Positions 9,377 through 18,728 of a stretch of DNA of 64,000 bases are shown piece by piece. This stretch comes from Clostridiales bacterium (lineage in GTDB: Bacteria; Bacillota; Clostridia; Christensenellales; UBA3700). The stretch is taken from contig SVHF01000001.1 of the NCBI GenBank assembly GCA_015055975.1, positions 70,752 through 134,751 on the forward strand, in the 5' to 3' direction. Position 1 is the stretch's first letter. Every line of letters starts with the position of its first letter. The translations under genes and the position numbers were made by a program. Under the pieces are notes generated by a model. The model was not told where the DNA came from. It saw nothing but the letters and a program-made list of their open reading frames with translations, and made no database searches.

Positions 9377-10590
9377 TTGAATTATTAGCACCAGCTGGAG
9401 ACTTGAACAAATTAAAAACTGCAATTCATTTTGGAGCAGACGCTGTATATGTAGGCGGCAGCGCGTTTTCTTTACGCGCAAACGCGAAAAATTTTGGCGA
9501 AGAAGAATTACTAGAAGCTGTAAAGTATGTACACGATGCAAAAAAGAAGATTTATGTTGCTGTAAATATTTTTGCATTTAATGACGATTTTGATGAATTG
9601 AAGAAATATTTTGTATTTTTGCAAAAGGCAAACGTTGATGCTGTAATCATTTCAGATCCAGGTGTAATTTGTGTATGCAAAGAAGTTGCCCCAGGTCTTG
9701 AGATTCATTTATCTACTCAAGCAAATACTACAAACAAGTATGCTGCAAAATTCTGGGCAGATAATGGTGTAAAGAGAATTGTACTTGCTCGCGAAACAAA
9801 ACTTGAAGACATCAAGGGTATTAGAGAATATTTACCAGATGATGTTGAAATAGAGGCATTTGTTCATGGTGCTATGTGCATTTCATATAGTGGAAGATGT
9901 TTACTTTCAAATGCGCTAACAGGTCGTTCTTCAAATAGAGGCGATTGTGTACAAGCATGCAGATGGGAATTTGAATTCTATGAAAAAAATAGAAAAGGAA
10001 GTCCTTTAACTATTGGTGAAGATGGAAGGGGTACTTATATCATGAATTCAAAAGACTTGAACATGATAGAGCACATAGATAAATTAATTGAAGCTGGCGT
10101 TTATTCTTTCAAAGTTGAAGGAAGAATGAAGTCTCCATATTATGTAGCAAGCGTTATAAACGCTTACAGAAAAGCAATAGATCTTTACTACAAAGATCCA
10201 AAGAATTATAAGCCATCTCAAGCGCTTATTGATGAACTTTTCAAAAACAGCCATAGAGATTACACAACAGGATTCTATTTTGGAGAAAAAGATTCAGTAT
10301 GCTTAGAAACATCTCAACCAAAGTGCGATTATGAATTCATTGCTGAAGTTAGAGGCTATGACGAAGGAAAAGGAATGCTTTTAGTTGAAATGAGAAATAG
10401 ATTCCAAAAGGGAGATGTATTAGAAATTCTTTCTAACAACGACGAATATTGGAATAAGCAATTGAAAATTGAAGAAATGTATGACGAGAAAGGCAACCCA
10501 ATTGATGATGCTAAACTTGTTCAACAAAAGATATACATAAAAACAGACATGAAGCTAACAGAAAGAGATATTTTAAGAAAGAGGGTTTAA
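9373..10590 (+). CDS. trhP: U32-family protein, probable tRNA hydroxylation protein TrhP
   Basis: The 405-residue protein carries the U32 signature EAFVHGAMCISYSGRCLLS near residue 163 and further cysteines in RGDCVQACRW that could bind an iron-sulfur cluster. KVEGRMKSPYYVA is the other family hallmark. U32 proteins were first called collagenase-like peptidases, but TrhP members make 5-hydroxyuridine in tRNA and RlhA acts on 23S rRNA. Its position directly after a TrmR-like methyltransferase mirrors yrrM-yrrN-yrrO in Bacillus. Only one U32 gene is present here, so a single subunit may do the work of TrhP1 and TrhP2. Confidence 0.8.
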   Translation: MIELLAPAGDLNKLKTAIHFGADAVYVGGSAFSLRANAKNFGEEELLEAVKYVHDAKKKIYVAVNIFAFNDDFDELKKYFVFLQKANVDAVIISDPGVICVCKEVAPGLEIHLSTQANTTNKYAAKFWADNGVKRIVLARETKLEDIKGIREYLPDDVEIEAFVHGAMCISYSGRCLLSNALTGRSSNRGDCVQACRWEFEFYEKNRKGSPLTIGEDGRGTYIMNSKDLNMIEHIDKLIEAGVYSFKVEGRMKSPYYVASVINAYRKAIDLYYKDPKNYKPSQALIDELFKNSHRDYTTGFYFGEKDSVCLETSQPKCDYEFIAEVRGYDEGKGMLLVEMRNRFQKGDVLEILSNNDEYWNKQLKIEEMYDEKGNPIDDAKLVQQKIYIKTDMKLTERDILRKRV

Positions 10591-10591
10591 G

Positions 10592-11917
10592 ATGAAAAAG
10601 ACAGTAGTTGTATTCTACTCAGAAGGGTATTGTGATCAAGTTGCTTTAGCACTTAACGAATACTACAGCACTATTGCTGATGAAGTATCTGTGCTTTTGA
10701 TTAACGAAAAACAATATACATCTTTTGGAGCTAGAAAGTTTAAAGACAATATGTACAAATTTTCTATGAGATATTTCCCAAGTATCAATAGATTCGGGGG
10801 TTTTATTTCATATCAGTACAACGAAAAATTTAAAAACAAGTTCTCAAAGAATGCTAAGGAAACTGAAGTTGAAGATGAGCAACTACCAGCTGAAGTTAAG
10901 GAAGAATCTTTCAAAGGTGTTAAGATGCACTTTAGAAAGATGGATAACATACTACTTCGTTTTAACCCTGACGTTGTTGTATGTACAACCCCAGTATCTC
11001 TTGAAAAAGCACTAAAGGCTAGAGAAAGATTAAGATCTTCTGTGCAAATTTGCGTAGCAATTACAGATTATTGTACAAATAGAGGTATGATTAACCACGG
11101 TGTAGATAAATACATCGTTCAAAACTCTAGCATCAAACAAACTTTAATTACATTTGGAATTAAAGAACAAGTTATTAAAGTTGCTGGAACTCCAATTTGT
11201 GCATCTATCACGGAAAAGTTTGATAGAGCTAAGGTTTTAGAGGAGTTTAACATAGTTAATAAAGACATCCCAAATGTCATGATAGTAGCAGGAAGATGTG
11301 GATGCGCAAGAGTAATTGATGCATTTAAAGATCTAGCAACATATTCAAATGAAATGAATTTGTTTGTATTTGCAAATGATTCTCAAAATATTCATTCATT
11401 CGTAAAGACATATGTTAAAGCTGCAAAGCAACAAGAAAATATTTACGTTATTGACGAAGTCAACAATATGGCAAAGATATATTCAATTATGGATGTCATT
11501 GTTACATCGCCAACAGCAGCAATTACATACGAAGCATCTGTAAGAGGAATTCCAACCGTTCTTTTAAAGCCTGCTAATCAATTAGAAGAAGGGAACTACA
11601 CATATCTTTCAACAAACGGGTATTCATTCATTGGAGAAAAGACATCTCACCTAGTGCCAACAGTTCTTGCATTGACAAAGGGTGAGAATTTAGATGGAAC
11701 AAAGCTTAGCGTTAAAACTTCATCAGCAAATAACGCAAAAGAATATGGCGATACAATTCTTGCTATGGTATCTGAAGATATGCAATTAAAGAAACAACAA
11801 AAGGCAGCTTCAAAGAAAGCTAAGCAAGAAAAACAAGCTGAAGAAACTAAGCAAGCAGAAGAGAACAAAAAGGAAGAAAAGCCTAAAAAGGCTACAAAGA
11901 AAAAGAATAATGGCTAA
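10592..11917 (+). CDS. MGDG-synthase-like glycosyltransferase (GT28/MurG fold)
   Basis: This 441-residue protein resembles processive diacylglycerol glucosyltransferases and MGDG synthases. It has an N-terminal region with FNPDVVVCTTPVS, then ITDYCTNRGMINHGVDKYIVQN, which matches the D-x-W-x-Y stretch of that family. The C-terminal domain has VAGRCGCARVIDA and VTSPTAAITYEASVRGIPTVLLKP, the nucleotide-sugar site. The usual glycine-rich GGSxG loop reads AGRCGCA, so the donor site is unusual. The last 45 residues are a Lys/Glu/Ala-rich charged tail. A role in glycolipid or envelope synthesis is likely; donor and acceptor are unknown. It overlaps the next start by eight bases. Confidence 0.65.
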   Translation: MKKTVVVFYSEGYCDQVALALNEYYSTIADEVSVLLINEKQYTSFGARKFKDNMYKFSMRYFPSINRFGGFISYQYNEKFKNKFSKNAKETEVEDEQLPAEVKEESFKGVKMHFRKMDNILLRFNPDVVVCTTPVSLEKALKARERLRSSVQICVAITDYCTNRGMINHGVDKYIVQNSSIKQTLITFGIKEQVIKVAGTPICASITEKFDRAKVLEEFNIVNKDIPNVMIVAGRCGCARVIDAFKDLATYSNEMNLFVFANDSQNIHSFVKTYVKAAKQQENIYVIDEVNNMAKIYSIMDVIVTSPTAAITYEASVRGIPTVLLKPANQLEEGNYTYLSTNGYSFIGEKTSHLVPTVLALTKGENLDGTKLSVKTSSANNAKEYGDTILAMVSEDMQLKKQQKAASKKAKQEKQAEETKQAEENKKEEKPKKATKKKNNG

Positions 11918-13196
11918 AATCGTAGAAATAGACGATAACTCAATACTTCTAGAACTTGGAGTTGAAGTTGGAGATGAGATATTGGGCTTCAATGGCGAAC
12001 CTATTGAAGATATCTTAGATTACGATTACTATGATGGCCAAAATGAATTTACTATAAATATGCGCTCAAAACAGGGCGATAAAGTGGATTTGGAAATTGA
12101 AAAATTAGATACAGAAACAATGGGAGTAACATTAGACGATTCTGTCTTTTTGACACCTATCCATTGTAGAAATAAATGTGCATTTTGCTTCGTGGATCAA
12201 TTGCCAAAAGGCTTGAGAGAAACTCTATATGTAAAAGATGACGATTATAGATTGAGTTTTGTGTGTGGTAACTTTGTTACTTTAACAAATGTATTTGAAC
12301 ATGAACTTAATAGAATTGTGAAATATCATCTATCGCCACTATACATATCTGTACATGCTTCAACTCCTGAGATGGTAAAAAAGCTTGTTGCAAATCCAGA
12401 AGCCACAAAGACTATCGATAAGATTAAGTTCTTGGCGAAAAATGGAATAAAGATGCACACGCAAATTGTTATGTGCAAAGGATATAACGATGGAGAAGAA
12501 CTTCAAAAGACAATGGAAGAACTATTCAAGGTATATCCACAAGTTCAAACTCTAGCTATAGTTCCTGTTGGATTGACAGAATATAGAAATGATGTTGAGC
12601 AGCTTGCACAAATAGATAAAGAAACAGCTATAAAAACAATTGAGCAAGTAGATAAATTCAATAAAGAAAAAGGCGTAACTTTTGCATATTGTTCAGATGA
12701 ATTCTATGTAAAGGCAGATGTTGAAGTTCCAAATTATGAATATTATGGCGACTTTGCTCAAATAGAAAATGGCATTGGCCTTTGCAGAGTGTTTATGGAT
12801 GGCATCAAAGATGCCATTAAAAAAGCAAAAGGCTCTCAAAATAAGGCAACAATTGGCCTTATTACTGGGCAATCTTTTAAGGGCTATCTAAAGACGGCCG
12901 TTAAGATGATAAATGAAAAATATCCAAATGTTGAGTTTATAATTTACGACATTATAAACAACTTCTTTGGAAAAACTATTACAGTTGCTGGATTGATTAC
13001 TGGAACGGACATTGTAGCACAAGTTACAAATCCACCAAAAGATGTAATAATTCCTGCGACAATGCTAAGAGAATTTACAGACACAATGCTTGATGGAATG
13101 TCTGTAAAAGAACTAGAACAAAAATTGAACGCAAAGGTACATGTAAATCATGGACCAGAAGACTTAATAAAAATAGTAGGTGAGATAAGTGAGTAA
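11910..13196 (+). CDS. DUF512 radical-SAM-like protein with an N-terminal PDZ domain
   Basis: The 428-residue protein starts with a PDZ-like domain (residues ~3-65, DEILGFNGEPIEDILDYDY). Next comes a cysteine motif CRNKCAFCFVDQLPKG near residue 85, resembling the CxxxCxxC cluster ligand of radical SAM enzymes. A DUF512 domain follows. This architecture is widespread in Clostridia and commonly stands directly upstream of der, as here. Its biochemical function is not established. Start and stop both overlap the neighbouring genes by eight bases, which supports an operon. Confidence 0.82.
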   Translation: MAKIVEIDDNSILLELGVEVGDEILGFNGEPIEDILDYDYYDGQNEFTINMRSKQGDKVDLEIEKLDTETMGVTLDDSVFLTPIHCRNKCAFCFVDQLPKGLRETLYVKDDDYRLSFVCGNFVTLTNVFEHELNRIVKYHLSPLYISVHASTPEMVKKLVANPEATKTIDKIKFLAKNGIKMHTQIVMCKGYNDGEELQKTMEELFKVYPQVQTLAIVPVGLTEYRNDVEQLAQIDKETAIKTIEQVDKFNKEKGVTFAYCSDEFYVKADVEVPNYEYYGDFAQIENGIGLCRVFMDGIKDAIKKAKGSQNKATIGLITGQSFKGYLKTAVKMINEKYPNVEFIIYDIINNFFGKTITVAGLITGTDIVAQVTNPPKDVIIPATMLREFTDTMLDGMSVKELEQKLNAKVHVNHGPEDLIKIVGEISE

Positions 13197-14514
13197 AATA
13201 CCTTTAATTGCCATCGTCGGAAGACCAAATGTAGGGAAAAGTACGCTTTTCAACAAAATAGTTGGAAAGAGAATTTCTATTGTTGAAGATTTCGAGGGTG
13301 TAACTAGAGATAGAGTATATGCAGATGCGGAGTGGTGCGGAAAAGCATTCACTTTGATAGACACAGGCGGCTTAGATATAAAGAGTGAAGATGTAATGTG
13401 GTCCCATATAAGAGCACAAGCTGAACTTGCTATAGATTTAGCTGATGCTATTATCTTTGTTGTTGACGGGAAAAGTGGCCTTACAGCAAACGATCATGAA
13501 GTAGCAGCATTTTTGAGAAAAACATCAAAGCCAATAGTTATTGCTGCAAACAAGGTAGATAATAACGAATTAGATAACGTTTATGACTTCTATGAATTGG
13601 CGCTAGGAAATGTAATTCCAACTTCAGCAGAACATGGTATTGGCGTTGGAGATTTATTGGATGAAGTTCTTTCGAACTTTGATTATTCAAAGATAGACGC
13701 ACAAGAAGATGTTCTAAAGATAGCAATAGTTGGAAAGCCAAATGCCGGCAAGAGTTCTTTGACAAATAGAATCTTAGGAAATGATAGAGTTATTGTATCC
13801 GATATCGCAGGAACAACACGTGATGCTATAGATACTCCTTTTGATTTCAAAGGAAGACATTGCAGAATCATAGATACTGCAGGTATAAGAAAGAAAGCAA
13901 GCGTAGAAGAAGGTATAGAACAATATTCAGTTCTAAGATCACTTGCTGCTATTCGTGAAGCTGATGTTGTACTTGTAGTTGTTGATGCATCTGAAGGCTT
14001 AACAGAACAAGATATAAAGATTTGCGGATATGTTCATGAGCAATTGAAACCATCTGTTATTGTAATGAACAAATGGGATGCAATCGAAAAAGATACATTC
14101 ACAGTAGATAAGTTTAATGCTTATTTGAACCAAGAATTAAATTTCATGGACTACTATGTACCAATCTATATCTCAGCAAAGACTGGTCAACGTGTAGAGA
14201 AGGTATTAACAACAGCACTTGAAGTTTACGAAGAAGCTTCAAAGCGAGTTCAAACAGGAATCTTGAATGATGTGCTTGCAGATGCTATGGTAGCTGTTGA
14301 ACCACCTTCAACTCACGGAAGAAGATTGAGATTGTATTATGCAACACAAGCGCAAACAAACCCACCAGTATTTCTACTATTTGTTAACGATGCATCTTTG
14401 ATGCATTTCAGTTATCAAAGATATCTAGAAAATACATTAAGAAAAGCATTTATCTTCAAAGGAACGCCAATAAAGATTATTGCACGTTCTAGAGAGGACG
14501 AAGAAGAAAAATAA
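13189..14514 (+). CDS. der: Ribosome-assembly GTPase Der (EngA)
   Basis: Der is a tandem-GTPase protein required for 50S subunit assembly. Two G domains are visible. The first has GRPNVGKST near residue 11 with DTGG; the second has GKPNAGKSS near residue 183 with DTAG and NKWD. The C-terminal KH-like domain contains PPSTHGRRLRLYYATQ. The length of 441 residues is standard. It overlaps the DUF512 gene by eight bases and continues the same transcript. Confidence 0.96.
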   Translation: MSKIPLIAIVGRPNVGKSTLFNKIVGKRISIVEDFEGVTRDRVYADAEWCGKAFTLIDTGGLDIKSEDVMWSHIRAQAELAIDLADAIIFVVDGKSGLTANDHEVAAFLRKTSKPIVIAANKVDNNELDNVYDFYELALGNVIPTSAEHGIGVGDLLDEVLSNFDYSKIDAQEDVLKIAIVGKPNAGKSSLTNRILGNDRVIVSDIAGTTRDAIDTPFDFKGRHCRIIDTAGIRKKASVEEGIEQYSVLRSLAAIREADVVLVVVDASEGLTEQDIKICGYVHEQLKPSVIVMNKWDAIEKDTFTVDKFNAYLNQELNFMDYYVPIYISAKTGQRVEKVLTTALEVYEEASKRVQTGILNDVLADAMVAVEPPSTHGRRLRLYYATQAQTNPPVFLLFVNDASLMHFSYQRYLENTLRKAFIFKGTPIKIIARSREDEEEK

Positions 14515-14561
14515 GAATAACCCACGTTAGTGGAAATTTTGAATATATTTGGAGATGTAAA

Positions 14562-15836
14562 ATGAATTATTTAGAATTGAACAAAGAAAAGTTAGAACAA
14601 CTTTTAGATGCAGCAAATGATGAGTTCAAGCAAATCAGAGCAAAAGGCTACAATGTAGATATTTCTCGTGGTAAACCTTGTTCTGAACAATTAGATTTCG
14701 GTATGGAAATGTATAATCTTGGAGATTCTCTAAAGCATATGCCAAAGAATTATAGAAACTATGGTATGCTTGATGGTATTCCTGAAATGAAGCAATTATT
14801 CGGAGATATGCTAGGATTAAATGCTGACGAAATTATTGTATGTGGTAACAGCTCTTTGAATTTAATGTATGATACTGTTCAACGTAATTTACAATTTGGT
14901 GTTTGTGGAATGACTCCATGGAATCAAATTAAAGCAAAATTCATTTGCCCAGTTCCTGGATATGATAGACACTTCGCTATATGCGAACATTTTGGAATTG
15001 AAATGATCTCTGTTCCAATGGATGAACATGGCCCAGTTATGGATATCGTAGAAAAGCTAGTTGCTTTAGATGATACTATAAAGGGTATTTGGTGTGTTCC
15101 TAAATATTCTAACCCAACTGGCGTTACATATTCTGATGAAGTAGTTGAAAGACTAGCAAAGATGCCAACAAAGGCAAAAGATTTTAGAATTTTCTGGGAT
15201 AACGCATACTGCGTTCATGATTTAGCGGATGAAACAGATCCATTATTAAATATCATGGAAACAGCTAGAAAATATGGCAACGAAGATAGAATCTACGAAT
15301 TTACATCTACATCTAAAATTACATTAGCAGGCGGCGGTGTTTCTTGTATAGGATGTTCAGAAACAAACAAGAAAGACATCTTATCTCATTTAACATATCA
15401 ATGCATAAGCTATGACAAGGTATCTCAATATATTCATTACATATACATGAAAGACATGAACCATTTAAAGGAAATCATGAATAAACATAAGGCTATCATC
15501 AAGCCAAAGTTTGATAAATTCCAAAACGCTTTCGACGAAGCATTTAGTGTAGATAGCCATATTGCTAAATGGACAAAGCCAAACGGAGGTTACTTCATCA
15601 CACTTGATGTATATAAAGGATGTGCAAACAGAGTATATTTGCTTTGCAAAGAAGCAGGATTGACTCTAACAAAGGCAGGAGCTCCATTCCCATATGGACA
15701 AGATGATGCGGACGCAACACTACGTATCGCTCCAACATTTACATCTGATACTGACATCGATATCGCAATAAAGATTTTGGTATGCTGTGTAAAGAAGGCA
15801 TGTCTAGAAAAATTAATCGAGGAATACAATAAATAA
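14562..15836 (+). CDS. Aspartate aminotransferase-like PLP enzyme (AspT / Aminotran_MocR type)
   Basis: The 424-residue fold-type I aminotransferase begins with DISRGKPCSEQLDF, typical of the AspT subgroup described in Corynebacterium. YSNPTGVTYS is the conserved substrate/PLP segment, WDNAYCVHDL contains the cofactor-contacting Asp and Tyr, and STSKITLAGGG contains the Schiff-base lysine. The expected reaction is transfer between aspartate and 2-oxoglutarate, though substrate range is not certain from sequence. A GGAG precedes the start. Its stop overlaps the next ATG. Confidence 0.82.
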   Translation: MNYLELNKEKLEQLLDAANDEFKQIRAKGYNVDISRGKPCSEQLDFGMEMYNLGDSLKHMPKNYRNYGMLDGIPEMKQLFGDMLGLNADEIIVCGNSSLNLMYDTVQRNLQFGVCGMTPWNQIKAKFICPVPGYDRHFAICEHFGIEMISVPMDEHGPVMDIVEKLVALDDTIKGIWCVPKYSNPTGVTYSDEVVERLAKMPTKAKDFRIFWDNAYCVHDLADETDPLLNIMETARKYGNEDRIYEFTSTSKITLAGGGVSCIGCSETNKKDILSHLTYQCISYDKVSQYIHYIYMKDMNHLKEIMNKHKAIIKPKFDKFQNAFDEAFSVDSHIAKWTKPNGGYFITLDVYKGCANRVYLLCKEAGLTLTKAGAPFPYGQDDADATLRIAPTFTSDTDIDIAIKILVCCVKKACLEKLIEEYNK

Positions 15837-16372
15837 TGAAATTATTCATTGCATCAGATATTCATGGATCAAAATACTATGCTCAAAAGCTAGTTGAAAG
15901 ATTTGAAAAAGAAAAGGCAGATAAACTTATTCTTTTAGGGGACATATATTATCATGGGCCAAGAAATCCACTTCCAAAGGATTATGCGCCAATGGAAGTT
16001 GCAAATCTTTTAAATCCTATGGCAGATAAATTAATTGTTATACAAGGAAACTGTGATAGTGAAGTTGATCAAATGATTTCTAAATTCCATTTTGTTAAAG
16101 AATCAATGATTCTTTTGGATGGGAAAAAGATTATGCTAACACATGGTCATATCCTAAATAAAGACAATTTAGAAAAGGGCGCATATGACGTTTTAGCATA
16201 TGGACACTTCCATATAAATATGATGGAGAAAAAAGATGGAGTTTTGATTATAAATCCAGGCTCAGTATCTTTACCAAAAGAAAATTCAATATCTGGGTAC
16301 ATCACAATAGAAAACAACATAGTAAAGCAATTTGATATTGAAGGGAACATAATACAGCAAGAACAAATTTAG
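15836..16372 (+). CDS. YfcE/MJ0936-type metallophosphodiesterase
   Basis: This 178-residue calcineurin-like phosphoesterase has the metal-binding motifs DIHGS near residue 8, GDIYYHG, GNCDSEVD, THGH and GHFH in order. Family members hydrolyse phosphodiesters such as bis-p-nitrophenyl phosphate in vitro; the natural substrate is not settled. It shares one base with the aminotransferase gene (TAATGA), indicating translational coupling. Confidence 0.88.
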   Translation: MKLFIASDIHGSKYYAQKLVERFEKEKADKLILLGDIYYHGPRNPLPKDYAPMEVANLLNPMADKLIVIQGNCDSEVDQMISKFHFVKESMILLDGKKIMLTHGHILNKDNLEKGAYDVLAYGHFHINMMEKKDGVLIINPGSVSLPKENSISGYITIENNIVKQFDIEGNIIQQEQI

Positions 16373-16404
16373 TCGCATAATTGGGTATAAAGTGCGCTAA
16401 ATGT

Positions 16405-16441
16405 GCGCGTATTTGCATAAACGCGCGATAAATTATATAAT
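16405..16441 (+). promoter_or_regulatory. Promoter of the LRR gene, with an inverted repeat across the -35
   Basis: TTGCAT (16413-16418) and TATAAT (16436-16441) are 17 bases apart. GCGCGT (16405-16410) and ACGCGC (16421-16426) flank the -35 box symmetrically, as an operator might. Confidence 0.65.
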
Positions 16442-16479
16442 TAAAATATAAAAGGCTTATAAGCAGAGGGGGCTTATAT

Positions 16480-17763
16480 ATGAAAAAATATGCTGTTGTA
16501 ATTTCTATCGTTGCAGTATTTGCGATACTTTCTTTATCTATCGCAGTAGTCCCAACTTATCAAAATACAGATAATGCTGTATTGAATACGTTTGATTTGG
16601 ACCCAGTAATTGAAGCTGCAATAGAAAATGACGTTAATAATGCACTAGAAGGCAATATTGCTAGTTCTACTTTAGAAGAAAACGTTGTAAATGAAGTTGA
16701 ACCAGAAGTAATTGGAGCATCTTCAAGCGTTGATCTTCCAAAAGAAACTATTAATGGTGCTGATTTAATATTAAAAGATGTAGGTGGGAAAAGAAAGGTT
16801 GTTGGGTATAACTCAATTGGAGATACACTAAAACTTGGCAACTATGGCGACACTTCAGACGATTTTATTGAAATCGGAGAAGGTGCATTTAGAAATTGTA
16901 AATCATTAAAGACTGTAGATTTAGAAGATGCAATCTATCTTGAAAAGATTGATATGGCAGCTTTCTATGGTTGTACAAATTTAACTACTGTAAAAATTCC
17001 TGCATCCGTAAATGTAATCGGGGGATATGCTTTTGCAAATACTCCATGGTTAAAGATCCAAAGGGGCGGTGAAGGAACAGAAACACAATTAGTTAAAGTA
17101 AACGATATTATTATTGATGGCGTAAAAGCTATTGGTATAAACGGGAAAATTGAAATAGGCACAAATGTTAAAAAGATTGCACCATATGCATTCGCATATA
17201 ACTATAAGATGACAGCTTTAGTTATAAATGCAAGAACAGACTTATTAGAAATACCATATAGAGCATTTGCAAATTGTACAAAACTTTCTGCAGTATCTAT
17301 AGAAGGTGTAAGATCAATAGCTGCTAGTGCATTTGCTGGATGTACTGCATTGACTGAAGTTAAGAAATTCTCTAATGTATTTACAGGATTTGGCGATGGA
17401 GCATTCTCTGGATGTACAGCGCTTGCATCTTGTGATTATTCTACATGCAGCGGTGGTGATTCATTTACAATCGGAAATCAAGCATTTATGGATTGTAAGT
17501 CATTAACAACTATTTCATTCCCATTAAAATTGGGAAGCATAGGAACTTCTGCATTTATGCGTTGTGAAGCTTTAACTTCAATTGAATTTGGAGGAACAGA
17601 CACACGTACAATTACTTTGGCACAAGCAGCCTTTAAGGATTGCAAGAAACTTGCAACAGTAACAAAAGGAGAAAATATTACTTTGAAAGCAGGCTCAGGT
17701 ATCAATGATTCACAAATCATAGAGAATGTTTTCAGAAATACAAAAGTAACAAGTATTAGTTAA
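16480..17763 (+). CDS. Secreted BspA-like leucine-rich-repeat protein
   Basis: The 427-residue protein starts with a signal peptide (MKKYAVVISIVAVFAILSL) and then an Ala/Glu-rich linker. From about residue 125 it has BspA/TpLRR repeats such as IGEGAFRNCKSLKTV, IDMAAFYGCTNLTTV and GDGAFSGCTALAS. These repeats are common in surface proteins of gut Firmicutes, Bacteroidetes and protists and mediate binding. No sortase motif or C-terminal anchor is visible, so it may be released or attached non-covalently. A strong AGAGGGGG ribosome site precedes the ATG. The next gene starts right at its stop. Confidence 0.82.
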   Translation: MKKYAVVISIVAVFAILSLSIAVVPTYQNTDNAVLNTFDLDPVIEAAIENDVNNALEGNIASSTLEENVVNEVEPEVIGASSSVDLPKETINGADLILKDVGGKRKVVGYNSIGDTLKLGNYGDTSDDFIEIGEGAFRNCKSLKTVDLEDAIYLEKIDMAAFYGCTNLTTVKIPASVNVIGGYAFANTPWLKIQRGGEGTETQLVKVNDIIIDGVKAIGINGKIEIGTNVKKIAPYAFAYNYKMTALVINARTDLLEIPYRAFANCTKLSAVSIEGVRSIAASAFAGCTALTEVKKFSNVFTGFGDGAFSGCTALASCDYSTCSGGDSFTIGNQAFMDCKSLTTISFPLKLGSIGTSAFMRCEALTSIEFGGTDTRTITLAQAAFKDCKKLATVTKGENITLKAGSGINDSQIIENVFRNTKVTSIS

Positions 17764-18728
17764 TGGATCGAAAATATCAACTTAGACACTCGCTATATTT
17801 ATTTATAGCAGCAGTAGTCTGGGGGATTTCATTTGTATCGCAAAGATCCGCCATGCAAACAGAGCTTGGCGGATTTACATTTAACGGGATAAGGCTAATG
17901 ATAGGATCTCTAGCCCTTATTCCTGTTGTTTTATTTCTTCGTCACAAAGAAGGAGTAAATAAATGGGAGCCAGAAAAGAAAAAAGTATATAATAAATATA
18001 CTTTAATTGGCGGTATCATTTGTGGCCTTATATTGTGCTTAGCATCAAATCTTCAACAATTCGGAATAAAGGGAATATCTGCAGGTAAAACTGGATTTAT
18101 TACAGCAATGTATATTATCGAAGTTCCAATTATAGGGTTGTTTTTAAAAAGAAAAACATCTTGGCTTTTAGCACTTGCCGTACCACTTGCTGTTGGCGGT
18201 ATGTTCCTTTTGTGTATGGTTGGCGAATCGTTTTCATTTGGAACAAGTGAACTATTAGTATTAATGTGTTCTTTTGTATATAGTTTGCATATTATGGTCA
18301 TAGATTATTATGCGCCAAAAGTTGATTGTGTTTTAATGTCTTGCATCCAATTTGCTGTAGCTGGTGTAATATCATTGATATTAATGGGAATATTTGAAAC
18401 TCCAAAAATGGATGCAATTTTAAATTGTTCTGTAGAAATATTGTATGCAGGTATCGGTTCATGTTCAGTTGCATACACACTTCAAATAGTTGGACAAAAG
18501 AATATGAATTCAACAGTGTCTGCTTTGATATTATCTTTAGAATCAACAGTATCTGTTTTATCTGGTTGGATAATATTGCACGAAAGCTTATCTATATACC
18601 AAGCATTTGGATGTGTGTTAATGTTTATAGCAATCGTTATCGCACAACTACCAAGTGAATGGATATCTAAAATATTTAAACCTAAAAAAGTAGAAGAAAA
18701 AGAGGAAGAAAAATGCGAGCAGCAATAG
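17763..18728 (+). CDS. EamA/DMT-family permease
   Basis: The 321-residue protein has ten predicted membrane helices in two EamA repeats. It opens with LFIAAVVWGISFVSQRSAM, the usual first-helix signature, and the second repeat has YTLQIVGQKNMNSTVSALILSLES. DMT permeases export or import amino acids, metabolites or nucleotide sugars; the substrate is unknown. It ends in a short charged tail and overlaps the start of the thiamine pyrophosphokinase gene, which hints at co-expression but does not prove a thiamine-related role. Confidence 0.85.
   Translation: MDRKYQLRHSLYLFIAAVVWGISFVSQRSAMQTELGGFTFNGIRLMIGSLALIPVVLFLRHKEGVNKWEPEKKKVYNKYTLIGGIICGLILCLASNLQQFGIKGISAGKTGFITAMYIIEVPIIGLFLKRKTSWLLALAVPLAVGGMFLLCMVGESFSFGTSELLVLMCSFVYSLHIMVIDYYAPKVDCVLMSCIQFAVAGVISLILMGIFETPKMDAILNCSVEILYAGIGSCSVAYTLQIVGQKNMNSTVSALILSLESTVSVLSGWIILHESLSIYQAFGCVLMFIAIVIAQLPSEWISKIFKPKKVEEKEEEKCEQQ

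Noticed and set aside
14515-14561. CCAC-GTTA-GTGG hairpin after der
   Set aside because: The stem is only four or five pairs with a weak T run, so a terminator call is not supported.
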